A DNA stretch of 64,000 nt from an uncultured Croceitalea sp. GTDB lineage: Bacteria; Bacteroidota; Bacteroidia; Flavobacteriales; Flavobacteriaceae. Below, in pieces: positions 43,633 through 51,761 of the stretch. Each line of letters starts with the position of its first letter. The first letter of the stretch is position 1. The stretch covers positions 496,001 through 560,000 of the forward strand of contig CANNDD010000001.1 of the NCBI GenBank assembly GCA_947503285.1, read 5' to 3'. A model generated the notes under the pieces. That model ran no database searches. It had not been told where the DNA came from and saw nothing but the letters and a program-made list of their open reading frames with translations. Made by a program: the position numbers and the translations under genes.

Positions 43633-44796
43633 TTACAAATTAAGCATAAAAAGGTCTGCCGCTATACCGTCGGCCAAGAACTTTCCTTTCTTTGTGGTCA
43701 ATAGGTTTCCGTTATCCAAATAAAGCAAATGTTCCTGAACGTACTTTTCGGCCTGTAGCCTTAGATATTCTTCATACTTTTCACCAAACTCGGCCGCTAT
43801 CCTAGAGAATGAAACCCCCCAAATGGTTCGCAACCCGGTCATTATATATTCATTGTACTTGTCGGTTTTGGACAAAACCTCAACCTCCATTGGAAGTTTT
43901 CCGTCGGATATGGCTTTGATGTAGTTCGAATTGTTATTGATGTTCCAACCCCTTCTATCCCCGTCAAAAGAATGTGCTGAAGGCCCAATACCCAAATATT
44001 TTTTCTGCTGCCAATACGCCGAATTGTTCTTTGAAAAATACCCAGGTCTTGCAAAATTTGAAATTTCGTAACCAGCATATCCCATTGAAGTCAACGTCTC
44101 ATTTAAGATATTGAAATGTTCTTGGGCAACTTCATCCCTTACTGGTGCTATCAATCCTTTTTCAACGAACTTGGCCAATGCTGTTTTAGGCTCCACGGTA
44201 AGTGCATAGCTAGAGATGTGCGGTATTTTAAATGATAAGGCTTTCTCAATATTGGACTTCCAGCGTTCATTTGACATATTGGGAATACCATAGATCAAAT
44301 CGATTGAAATATTATTAAAACGCTTTTTCGCTTCGCGGATACATAACTCGGCCTCGAGGGCATTGTGTGCCCTGTTCATAAGCTTTAAATCTTCTTCGTA
44401 AAAAGATTGGATTCCGATACTTAATCGGTTTATAGGACCTTGGGCCAATTCATTGATCTTACTTTCAGAAAGGTCATCGGGGTTTGCTTCTAGCGTTATC
44501 TCTGCATCTGGCACTACCTCATAGTTTTCATAAATGGTATGGACCAGTTTTAGAATCTCAGATGTATTTAAAACGGAAGGGGTACCCCCGCCAAAATAAA
44601 TGGTCTCCACCACCTCTTCTGAAAACTCCGCTTTTCTGAGCACCAACTCTTTTGAAAGGGCTTCAAGCATTTCCACCTTTTTTTTCAAATTGGTCGAAAA
44701 ATGAAAGTCACAATAATGGCAGGCTTGCTTGCAAAAAGGAATGTGGATGTATAGGCCCCCTCCGCCCCCAGAGGGGGAACGCTCTTCTTTGCTCAT
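43633..44796 (-). CDS. hemW: HemW-type radical SAM protein (heme chaperone)
   Basis: This 387-residue radical SAM enzyme has the cluster-binding motif CKQACHYC (C21, C25, C28), then YFGGGTPSVL and the HemW-type GIGPSAHSF. HemW is a heme chaperone once annotated as oxygen-independent coproporphyrinogen oxidase. Family members normally begin right before GLYIHIPF. Here the first 13 residues (MSKEERSPSGGGG) are encoded by a G/C-rich repeat that seems to have entered the start of the gene. Confidence 0.94.
   Translation of the reverse strand: MSKEERSPSGGGGGLYIHIPFCKQACHYCDFHFSTNLKKKVEMLEALSKELVLRKAEFSEEVVETIYFGGGTPSVLNTSEILKLVHTIYENYEVVPDAEITLEANPDDLSESKINELAQGPINRLSIGIQSFYEEDLKLMNRAHNALEAELCIREAKKRFNNISIDLIYGIPNMSNERWKSNIEKALSFKIPHISSYALTVEPKTALAKFVEKGLIAPVRDEVAQEHFNILNETLTSMGYAGYEISNFARPGYFSKNNSAYWQQKKYLGIGPSAHSFDGDRRGWNINNNSNYIKAISDGKLPMEVEVLSKTDKYNEYIMTGLRTIWGVSFSRIAAEFGEKYEEYLRLQAEKYVQEHLLYLDNGNLLTTKKGKFLADGIAADLFMLNL
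44751..44780 (-). repeat. G/C-rich repeat inside the hemW start
   Basis: The minus strand reads TTCCCCCTCTGGGGGCGG followed by AGGGGGCCTAT. It matches the plus-strand copy at 44872-44898 in the ruvC 3' end (about 22 of 27 positions). It encodes the extra glycine-rich N-terminus of HemW. Confidence 0.7.
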
Positions 44797-44827
44797 AATT
44801 TTAGGCAGTTTTTCAACACTTGAAACA

Positions 44828-45430
44828 CTAAGACTTCTTTTTCCTTAAATCTACTACCGCAGTATTTTTTACTCCCCCTTTGGGGGTTGGGGGGCTATTC
44901 TGCTTTACAAAAGCCGCCCAACCGGAATATGATTTACCGACCACAACCTTGCCCTCATTGTAAAAATGACAGACGGCAGCGGCCAAGCCATCGGTACTAT
45001 CCAAATTTTTAGGCAATGTCTTCAGGTCCAGCATTCCTTGTAACATTTTGGCAACCTGTTCTTTACTGGCGTTTCCATTACCTGTAATGGCCATTTTGAT
45101 TTTCTTCGGAAGGTATTCCGTTATCGGTATTTGTCGCGACAGACCTGCAGCCATCGCAACGCCTTGGGCACGACCCAACTTGAGCATGGACTGTACATTT
45201 TTACCATAAAATGGTGCCTCTATGGCAATCTCATCAGGATGGTAGGTGTCGATCAATTCAATGGTACGTTCAAAAATCAGCTTCAACTTGGTATAGGGAT
45301 CATCGTATTTTTTAAGGAGCAACTCGTTCATTTGAACAAATTGCATTTGTTTATTGATAACCTTTATGATACCAAAACCCATGATTGTGGTACCAGGATC
45401 AATCCCTAATATGATTTTCTCTGTTGCCAA
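44828..45430 (-). CDS. ruvC: Holliday junction resolvase RuvC
   Basis: This 200-residue nuclease cuts Holliday junctions during recombination with RuvAB. The catalytic acids are D11 (LGIDPGT), E71 (IAIEAPFYG), D144 and D147 (LDSTDGLAAAVCH). The family usually ends near residue 170-185. Here a C-terminal extension (NSPPTPKGGVKNTAVV) is encoded by a G/C-rich repeat. It lies one base after the TonB-like lipoprotein gene and 31 bases before hemW. Confidence 0.96.
   Translation of the reverse strand: MATEKIILGIDPGTTIMGFGIIKVINKQMQFVQMNELLLKKYDDPYTKLKLIFERTIELIDTYHPDEIAIEAPFYGKNVQSMLKLGRAQGVAMAAGLSRQIPITEYLPKKIKMAITGNGNASKEQVAKMLQGMLDLKTLPKNLDSTDGLAAAVCHFYNEGKVVVGKSYSGWAAFVKQNSPPTPKGGVKNTAVVDLRKKKS
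44872..44898 (+). repeat. G/C-rich repeat inside the ruvC 3' end
   Basis: CTCCCCCTTTGGGGG followed by TTGGGGGGCTAT. It forms a CCCCC-TTT-GGGGG hairpin and is an inverted-orientation partner of the copy in the hemW start, about 90 bases away. It encodes part of the atypical RuvC C-terminus. Confidence 0.7.
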
Positions 45431-45431
45431 A

Positions 45432-45914
45432 TCAGTTGTTTGTGTTTAAAACCAGTGGTAGTCGAAATTTCATACTTACGGGAATACCCCTTTTTATTGC
45501 GGGAGCTACCGTCGTCAATTCTTTTAAACGATTTGAAACTTCTTCATTAAAATTCGGAATCAATTCGTTGATCCTTTCATTTTCCCCTATTTTATCCAAA
45601 GTAATGAAACCATGCTCATCCACCTTAAAATCAATATACAGCGTCTCGTCAACCGTTTCTAGAACTTCAAATTTCGCATCTGAAAAAGCGTTGGTAAAAT
45701 ATTGGAGCATGGTTTGTTGAAAACAGTCTCGCTGCTCATATTTGCTTACGCCCTCATCACAATTCTCAAAAAGCGGGTATGTATCGACATCGTTCCAATC
45801 AATGGTCATCAACGCTTTATTCACCTGATTCTCAGTGCGAACTTCCTTTGATTGGAATAGCTCGCAAGAGCAAAAGAAAAATACTAGAAGTAAAGGGGTT
45901 ACCTTTTTGATCAC
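45432..45914 (-). CDS. TonB-like C-terminal domain lipoprotein
   Basis: This 160-residue protein has a lipoprotein signal (MIKKVTPLLLVFFFCSC). The mature part has the pattern FENC...DCFQQTML followed by YIDFKVDEHGFITL and a PVSMKFRLPL end. This resembles the TonB-type tail of the BlaR1-like protein at 47.2-49.1 kb (FPGCENAT...ACFQEGI, VVFQITKGG). It has no TonB membrane anchor, so energy coupling is not implied. It heads the ruvC-hemW operon. Function unknown. Confidence 0.75.
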   Translation of the reverse strand: MIKKVTPLLLVFFFCSCELFQSKEVRTENQVNKALMTIDWNDVDTYPLFENCDEGVSKYEQRDCFQQTMLQYFTNAFSDAKFEVLETVDETLYIDFKVDEHGFITLDKIGENERINELIPNFNEEVSNRLKELTTVAPAIKRGIPVSMKFRLPLVLNTNN

Positions 45915-46084
45915 AGCCCAAAGAATTTGGCTGAAATTACGATTTTTAGGATAAACAAATACAAACTAAAATACAAACCCAAACCTCAAATACAAACACA
46001 AAGTTCAAGCATAAGGATCAAATTAAAAACAAAACGAAAACAGGGCGTGACCGAAGTTAAGGCCTGTACCTCGTACTTTTCGCA

Positions 46085-47227
46085 TCAGTCTTTGCCAAAA
46101 TGAATTTCCTCTTTCAGTTCAGTGACTCGCTTTCGGGCACGTTCTTTAAGAAAGGGCATTACCTTATCATAATCAGTCAAGAATTTTTCATAGTGGGCCA
46201 ATTTGAGTTTTGGGTCTTTATAATATTCATCGCCCAAAATACAGATCTGCCAATAGTGGAGTTGATTGGTTTTATTTTCTTCCCAAGCCCTAGTATAATA
46301 GTCCAATGATTTTTTAAGCTCCCCATTTAATCGGGCAATACGTCCTAAATTGCGGTATTCATTGTCAAATATATATTGGCGTTCTTCTATGGATTTCAAA
46401 AAATAGGTTTCCGCACTATCCAATTGCTGCTCTTGCAAATATACTTGGGCCAATCCCAAATAGGCGTCCGCTTGATAATCTGAGATTCCACCCAATTGTT
46501 TGTATGCTTCTTTGGCCTCTTTGTATTTCCATCTATTGGCAAGGGAATACCCTAACTTTCTATAGATAAAAGGCTTCTTCTCACCCAATTCCAATAGTCT
46601 TTCAAACAACGAAGCAGCAATTTCATATTCCCCGACATCAAATTTTACCAGTGCTTTCAAGTTCATAAGGGCGACATCATTGGGTGCGGTTTCTAAACCC
46701 AAATCAATGGTCTTTAAAGCATTTTGAGGTTCTTCTACGCTTACATAATACTTCCCTAACAAATAGATGCTTCGCAAATGGGTACTATCAATGGCAATGG
46801 CCTTTTGAAGTGCTTTATTACCCTTATCGTAATCAAGTGTTGCCTGCAAAGCCTTACCCAAATAGTAAAAGAACTCTGGATTTTTTCTAGTGGCCTCCAT
46901 AAGGCGTTTAAACAATGAAATTGACATTGTATATTGCTTGGTTTTATCATAGAGTTTTCCCAATTCAAATTGGGCCAATATGTTCTCTGGATATTTTTTC
47001 ACCAAGCCTTCGTACTGGGCAATTGCCTTTTCATTGTTGTTTTGTGCCGCATAGGCCCTAGCGATTTGAAGATTGGCTTTTTCATTTCCAATTTCTGCAT
47101 AGACATTGATAGCCTTGGTATAATCACCCGTAAGATATAGGCTGTCTGCCATAGCAAAAGCGGAAGACTGGGCTTCGACTTTCGCCAATAGGAATCCTAA
47201 AAGAACTACTAAACTTAACTGCTTCAA
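46085..47227 (-). CDS. Periplasmic TPR repeat protein
   Basis: This 380-residue protein has a signal peptide (MKQLSLVVLLGFLLAKVEAQ) and about eight tetratricopeptide units covering nearly the whole mature chain (for example YTKAINVYAEIGNEKANLQIA, NILAQFELGKLYDKTKQYTM, DYDKGNKALQKAIAIDSTHL). TPR arrays act as protein-binding scaffolds. It follows the BlaR1-TonB gene by 6 bases, so it is the third gene of the second BlaI/BlaR1 operon and may be an effector or partner of that sensor. Confidence 0.9.
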   Translation of the reverse strand: MKQLSLVVLLGFLLAKVEAQSSAFAMADSLYLTGDYTKAINVYAEIGNEKANLQIARAYAAQNNNEKAIAQYEGLVKKYPENILAQFELGKLYDKTKQYTMSISLFKRLMEATRKNPEFFYYLGKALQATLDYDKGNKALQKAIAIDSTHLRSIYLLGKYYVSVEEPQNALKTIDLGLETAPNDVALMNLKALVKFDVGEYEIAASLFERLLELGEKKPFIYRKLGYSLANRWKYKEAKEAYKQLGGISDYQADAYLGLAQVYLQEQQLDSAETYFLKSIEERQYIFDNEYRNLGRIARLNGELKKSLDYYTRAWEENKTNQLHYWQICILGDEYYKDPKLKLAHYEKFLTDYDKVMPFLKERARKRVTELKEEIHFGKD

Positions 47228-47233
47228 CTCAAT

Positions 47234-49087
47234 TTACTGTTTTTTAAGGTTACTATCCCTGCCATTTGCTAGCACAAAGTTTACAGGTATTGAAAAAGGT
47301 ACGCTCACCGACGTTCCATCTTGTCTACCCGGTTCCATTTTTGGCAATCTCTTGATGATACGTTCCACTTCATTTTCCAACAACTCGTGCGGACCCCTTT
47401 TTCTGATATTGGCAACCAAGCCACCTTTAGTAATCTGAAAGACTACATTTACCCTGCCTTGAACGCCTTGTTCTTGAGCTTCTAGCGGATAATTAAAGTG
47501 TTTCTTGATATGTTGTTGTATCCCTTCTTGAAAACAGGCACGTTTATCGGTTGCGTTTTCGCAACCTGGAAAAATTGGGACTTCGTCTACAACGGCAAAA
47601 GGTACCGGTTTATCTTGAACAGAAACATTGATAAGTCCAGGGTAACCATTAATGTCTTTTTTTGCAACGACATTAGTAATCAAAAACCCGTGGGTATCAT
47701 CACTAACGAATACTATTCTTTTTTTATTCGCAACAGTACCCAGATAGCCATTCAAACGATTGATTTCTTCTTCCGTGAAATCGGTAACATTGCCTACTGT
47801 CATAAATTCACCCGGACCTAAATTCTTATCTTTCTTTACTACTTTTCGAATATTGTACTGGTAATTGGAAGTTAAGGTCATTACATCGGTATCCAATAAT
47901 TGAAATGCCTTTTTTCTATCGATATAATTGTGGTAAAGTGCGGTACTGGGTATAGGGAATGTTGAAAGAAATTCTCTTTCATCAGATTCCAAGCCATTCT
48001 GTATCTTTAGGGCTAACATGGAATTTCTTGTGTAAATTAAATTGGTAAAGAATTCTTCTTTAGATGAAATTTCGTTTACTCGATTTACTTTATCACTGAG
48101 TTTAGCATGCTCTTGAAAAAATGCTTGCGAATCTTTAATGATTTCGTATTCCGCCTCAATCTTGGCAATTAATGCCACATCACTTGCTGAAATTTCTCCA
48201 TTTTGTACTTCTTCAATAGCATTTACTTCCTGCTCACAAGAAGTATATACCAACATCCCCAATACCACGGGTAACAGCAATAAATATTTTAATTGAAATA
48301 CCTTTTTTGATTTTGATTTGCTTAACATGACGATTCGTTTTTTGATTAATGATTTTTTAAAAAATTGATTAATGAAACTGATATGTTGAGTTTCAAAAAC
48401 TTCGGACAAAAGCATTTGATATTGTTCTTTTTTGTCGGTTTTGGCCACTTGCGCATCAGCGATAAATTCATGCAATTCCGCCATTCTTGACTGATACACA
48501 TAGGTTAAAGGGTTGAACCAAAATACGATGCGCATCAATTCGAAAAACAAGAGATCAAAAGAGTGGTACTGCCGTATATGCACCAACTCGTGGGCCAAAA
48601 TGCTCTCCTCTTTTTCTTTGGAAATATGATCACCCATAAAAACATGTCTAAAAAAAGAAAAGGCCAGTTCACTTTGGGCGATTATTACTTTTGTGAATTG
48701 AGGGTAATATTGTTTTTGACCTCGTCGTTTTAGGCTATCAATTTTTAACAATTTGATTATGAACAGCAGACTTGCAATTAAAATTCCGATTCCAAAAGCC
48801 CATTCATACCAAGTCAAAGAAGACCAAAATCGGGCTTCATCCACCACAAGATCCACTTCAGGAGTGTACCATTCGTAAAATGCTGTTGGATAAACTGCAT
48901 ATTCAGTAGGTAAGGTCGTGCTAAAAGCTTCAATTTTAATCCACGGCAATACCAAAGAGACGACATAGGTTATTAATAAATAGGCGCGGTTCCATTGAAA
49001 AAAGGTTTCTCTTTTCAAGAAGAGGTCATACACCAGCAAAAATGCCAGCTGAAACATAACTATTTCCAAAACGTAAGTAATCATCAC
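47234..49087 (-). CDS. BlaR1/M56 metalloprotease fused to a TonB-type C-terminal domain
   Basis: This 617-residue protein has membrane helices near residues 5-22, 36-50 and 97-113. The M56 zinc site is HELVH (166-170) with downstream LHEFIADAQ (E207). A further helix lies near 268-285 and ends in a TSC motif. A periplasmic linker follows, and a C-terminal TonB domain (about 530-610: FPGCENAT, YPLEAQEQGVQGRVNVVFQI). It should sense an envelope signal and inactivate the BlaI repressor encoded just upstream (4-base overlap). The TonB part suggests contact with outer-membrane receptors. Confidence 0.9.
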   Translation of the reverse strand: MMITYVLEIVMFQLAFLLVYDLFLKRETFFQWNRAYLLITYVVSLVLPWIKIEAFSTTLPTEYAVYPTAFYEWYTPEVDLVVDEARFWSSLTWYEWAFGIGILIASLLFIIKLLKIDSLKRRGQKQYYPQFTKVIIAQSELAFSFFRHVFMGDHISKEKEESILAHELVHIRQYHSFDLLFFELMRIVFWFNPLTYVYQSRMAELHEFIADAQVAKTDKKEQYQMLLSEVFETQHISFINQFFKKSLIKKRIVMLSKSKSKKVFQLKYLLLLPVVLGMLVYTSCEQEVNAIEEVQNGEISASDVALIAKIEAEYEIIKDSQAFFQEHAKLSDKVNRVNEISSKEEFFTNLIYTRNSMLALKIQNGLESDEREFLSTFPIPSTALYHNYIDRKKAFQLLDTDVMTLTSNYQYNIRKVVKKDKNLGPGEFMTVGNVTDFTEEEINRLNGYLGTVANKKRIVFVSDDTHGFLITNVVAKKDINGYPGLINVSVQDKPVPFAVVDEVPIFPGCENATDKRACFQEGIQQHIKKHFNYPLEAQEQGVQGRVNVVFQITKGGLVANIRKRGPHELLENEVERIIKRLPKMEPGRQDGTSVSVPFSIPVNFVLANGRDSNLKKQ

Positions 49088-49443
49088 TCTTCTTCTTTAA
49101 TACGTTTCATAATTTCTTCTAATTCTTGTAGACTGATATCATTTTTCTTCATAAAAAAGGAGACCATACTTTGAAAAGAACCCTGAAAATAGCCATCCAC
49201 CAGTTTGTTCAAACTTTGGTTGCTATATTCCGATTTTTTGACCAACGGAAAATAGATATGGCCCTTCCCTACTTTTTCATGATCCACAAAGCCCTTGTCC
49301 TCTAATATTCTTACAATCGTTGATACGGTATTGTAGGCAGGTTTTGGTTCGGGCAACTGGTCAATGAGTGCTGCTACGTTAGCTTTTTCGAGTTTCCAGA
49401 GTTGTTGCATAACTTCTTCCTCCGCTTTTGTCAATCGTTTCAT
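49084..49443 (-). CDS. BlaI/MecI/CopY family transcriptional repressor (copy 2)
   Basis: This 119-residue winged-helix repressor (LTKAEEEVMQQLWKLEKANV, recognition region PAYNTVSTIVRILEDKG, wing GHIYFPLVKKSEY) has a helical C-terminus. Its operon includes the BlaR1-TonB and TPR genes. Three palindromes of the form AACTAA-N4-TTAGTT lie immediately upstream, the nearest only 2 bases before the start codon. A TATATTTG -7 box lies between sites 1 and 2. The repressor therefore very likely controls its own operon. Confidence 0.94.
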   Translation of the reverse strand: MKRLTKAEEEVMQQLWKLEKANVAALIDQLPEPKPAYNTVSTIVRILEDKGFVDHEKVGKGHIYFPLVKKSEYSNQSLNKLVDGYFQGSFQSMVSFFMKKNDISLQELEEIMKRIKEEE

Positions 49444-49445
49444 TC

Positions 49446-49461
49446 AACTAAGTTTTTAGTT
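49446..49461 (-). promoter_or_regulatory. BlaI copy-2 operator, site 1
   Basis: AACTAA-GTTT-TTAGTT, a 6-bp perfect inverted repeat over a 4-base spacer. It sits between the predicted transcription start and the start codon at 49443, where bound repressor would also mask the ribosome-binding region. Confidence 0.75.
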
Positions 49462-49470
49462 TTAAGAACT

Positions 49471-49493
49471 CAAATATAACTAAAATTTTAGTT
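49471..49493 (-). promoter_or_regulatory. BlaI copy-2 operator, site 2, with -7 box
   Basis: The operator AACTAA-AATT-TTAGTT (49478-49493) touches a TATATTTG box on the minus strand (49471-49478), an exact TAnnTTTG match. Repressor here would occupy the promoter spacer. Confidence 0.75.
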
Positions 49494-49495
49494 TA

Positions 49496-49511
49496 AACTA
49501 ATTTCTTAGTT
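49496..49511 (-). promoter_or_regulatory. BlaI copy-2 operator, site 3
   Basis: AACTAA-TTTC-TTAGTT, centred 18 bases from site 2 and 50 bases from site 1. It covers the expected -33 region of the promoter. Confidence 0.72.
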
Positions 49512-49585
49512 GTAAATGTTTCAATCTTTGGTCGCCGTATGTAACAAAAGCCCCATAAATTTGTCTAACCAATAGAAAACTTAAT

Positions 49586-50092
49586 ATGGACATCGTTTTA
49601 CTCATTTTGGGCTTTTTATGTATGCTTATCGGTATTTTGGGTAGTTTTTTGCCCGTTCTGCCCGGCCCACCCATTAGTTGGATAGGCTTATTACTCCTTC
49701 ACTCGACCAAAGCAGTGCCTGACAATTGGTGGTTTTTGGGTATCACCTTGTTTTTTGCGGTTTTTATTACGGTAATGGATTATGTGATACCCGCAATGGG
49801 TACGAAGAAATTTGGCGGTAGTAAAGCAGGCATATGGGGCAGTATTATCGGTCTGGTCATTGGTTTATTCTTACCGATACCAGGTGGAATTATCATTGGG
49901 GCGTTTTTAGGGGCATTTGTCGGGGAACTCACCCAGAATACGGACCAAAAATCAGCCTTAAAAGCGGCTTTTGGCTCATTTTTGGGCTTTTTGACCGGAA
50001 CCTTTATGAAGTTTCTGGTCACTGTGATTTATGCCGGACTTTTCATTTGGAAGGCCATTGAATACGGGGTTGAACTCTTCACTTTCAGTTGA
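49586..50092 (+). CDS. DUF456 family membrane protein
   Basis: This 168-residue membrane protein has about five helices rich in glycine. It shows the DUF456 pattern FLCMLIGILGSFLPVLPGPP, a YVIPAMGTKKFGGSKAG segment and repeated GxxxG-type stretches (IPGGIIIGAFLGAFVGEL). Function unknown. It is monocistronic and divergent from the second BlaI operon. Confidence 0.9.
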   Translation: MDIVLLILGFLCMLIGILGSFLPVLPGPPISWIGLLLLHSTKAVPDNWWFLGITLFFAVFITVMDYVIPAMGTKKFGGSKAGIWGSIIGLVIGLFLPIPGGIIIGAFLGAFVGELTQNTDQKSALKAAFGSFLGFLTGTFMKFLVTVIYAGLFIWKAIEYGVELFTFS

Positions 50093-50133
50093 TTCTGGTA
50101 ATAGCAGCCTTTTGATTTTGATTGGACACTATA

Positions 50134-50688
50134 TTATTCCAACCACACCACTTTATCTTCTATAGGTTGGCGTACCCCCGTTTCCGGCGCTTCATCATAA
50201 TAGCCCATATAGAAAAAGCCCAAACATTTTTCCCCTTCGTTCAAATCAAAAAAGACATCCATGTATTTTATAAGACCCGGTGAACTCCAATAACTACCGA
50301 TACCCATTTCGGTACAGCAAAGCCACATATTTTGAACTGCCATTGCAGTTGCTGCAACCTCTTCCCATTCCGGCAGACTTTCATTAGGGTCACGCTGCAT
50401 ACAAATAGCAATCACCGCAGCAGCCTTTGACGGATTGTCCAATAACTTTTTGATTTTTAATTTCTTGGGTTTCGCTTCAACCTCTTGATATTTGTTTGCC
50501 AAAAAAGTACCTAAGGCTTCTTTGGAATTCCCCTGTAGTACCTTAAATCGCCATGGCTCCGTTTTTTTGTGGTTTGGTGCCCAATTGGCTGCCTCTAAAA
50601 TCTTCTCCAATGCTTCTTTTGAAATGGGTTTCGCATTATATTGGACAGGAAAAATAGAACGTCTTTTTCGTATTAATTCTAAAATCAT
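50134..50688 (-). CDS. Nitroreductase family protein
   Basis: This 184-residue flavoprotein begins with the FMN-binding RKRRSIFPVQYNAKPIS. AANWAPNHKKTEPWRFKVL and GIGSYWSSPGLIKY are typical of nitroreductases that use NAD(P)H to reduce quinones or nitro compounds. The physiological substrate is unknown. It stands alone between the DUF456 and LysR genes. Confidence 0.93.
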   Translation of the reverse strand: MILELIRKRRSIFPVQYNAKPISKEALEKILEAANWAPNHKKTEPWRFKVLQGNSKEALGTFLANKYQEVEAKPKKLKIKKLLDNPSKAAAVIAICMQRDPNESLPEWEEVAATAMAVQNMWLCCTEMGIGSYWSSPGLIKYMDVFFDLNEGEKCLGFFYMGYYDEAPETGVRQPIEDKVVWLE

Positions 50689-50786
50689 AATTTCTTTAAT
50701 AATTGCCCCTATGGCATTCTCTTATATTCTTTTTTCAAAAAAGCAGCTATGCCCTCATAAGTAAAATCTAAAATACAATACCAGAG

Positions 50787-51680
50787 TCAATTTTTATGGC
50801 CCAACAACAAATCTAAACAAGGTTTTAACACAGGGTTCCGGTTATCAGCTTTCCAAACTACTGATAAAACTGCTCTTTGAGGCACTTTTTTTAATTCGAT
50901 AAATCGAACCTCCATATCAAATCCGTGTTGTAACGCAGTAGGTACAATGGCAATTCCCAGTCCATTTTCAACCAATTTAAAGATGGTGTGCGCATGTACC
51001 GATTTATGCGAGACTTTTGGGGTAAATCCGGCATCTTCGCAAATGCTCACCACAGTATCAAAATACAACGGACTGTATTCTTGTGAAAAGAGAATAAAAT
51101 CTTCGTTTGCAAATGATGACATATTTTTAAAGGAAGTGGACCTTACTATATGATTCTTAGGAAGCACTACGGAAAACGTATCTTCAAAAACAGGATGCAA
51201 TTCTAGGGGATTTGGTACTCGTTTCAAACGAACAAAACCAATATCTAAACGATCTCTCAATAATGCACTGACCTGTGCATTATTTGACAATTCTTCAAGC
51301 GTTGTATGTACATTGGGATGACGCTCTTTTAACCGAACCAACAATTTCGGAATTACCCGTTGCATCGCAGAACCCAAAAAACCTATCCTCAGTTCCCCTA
51401 AATGACCAGCCCCAATCTGCTTTAATTGTTTTTTAGTTTGCTCCAAATGATTCAATAAAAACTCCACCTCGCCTTTGAGATAAACTCCGGCAGCAGTCAA
51501 ACGCACTCTCTTCTTATCCCTTAAAAACAATGGCGTTTGTAATACTTCCTCCAACCGTTTGATTTGGGTACTCAGTCCGGGTTGTGAAATAAACAGTTTT
51601 TCTGCTGCCCGTCTAAAGTGTAGTTCTTCGGCGACAGCCAAAAAATAATGCAGATGACGTAATTCAATTTGATAATTCAT
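50787..51680 (-). CDS. LysR family transcriptional regulator, divergent from hut genes
   Basis: This protein of about 297 residues is counted from the ATG at 51680 (MNYQIELRHLHYFLAVAEEL). The frame also allows a TTG at 51689, but LysR proteins normally begin as given. The helix-turn-helix lies in residues 15-60 (HFRRAAEKLFISQPGLSTQIKRLEE), followed by a two-lobed ligand domain. Its divergence from hutH across about 80 bases, with a palindrome over its own start codon, suggests it controls itself and the hut operon. The inducer is presumably a histidine-pathway compound. Confidence 0.92.
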   Translation of the reverse strand: MNYQIELRHLHYFLAVAEELHFRRAAEKLFISQPGLSTQIKRLEEVLQTPLFLRDKKRVRLTAAGVYLKGEVEFLLNHLEQTKKQLKQIGAGHLGELRIGFLGSAMQRVIPKLLVRLKERHPNVHTTLEELSNNAQVSALLRDRLDIGFVRLKRVPNPLELHPVFEDTFSVVLPKNHIVRSTSFKNMSSFANEDFILFSQEYSPLYFDTVVSICEDAGFTPKVSHKSVHAHTIFKLVENGLGIAIVPTALQHGFDMEVRFIELKKVPQRAVLSVVWKADNRNPVLKPCLDLLLGHKN

Positions 51681-51689
51681 AATTATCAA
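51669..51689. promoter_or_regulatory. Palindrome over the LysR start codon, candidate operator
   Basis: TTGATAATT-CAT-AATTATCAA is a perfect 9-bp inverted repeat centred on the LysR start codon. It contains a T-N11-A core as in LysR sites. A related GTTATCA half-site lies at 51714-51720, towards hutH. Confidence 0.5.
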
Positions 51690-51761
51690 TTATTACAAAT
51701 ATTAGTATTACCAGTTATCAAAAATAGGTTTTAATTTTAATTATCCTAAACCATATACAAT

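Noticed and set aside
45960-46016. A/C-rich stretch with several TACAAA units, considered as a short repeat array or CRISPR-like tract
   Set aside because: The units vary in spacing and sequence, with no repeat-spacer pattern. It looks like low-complexity intergenic DNA.
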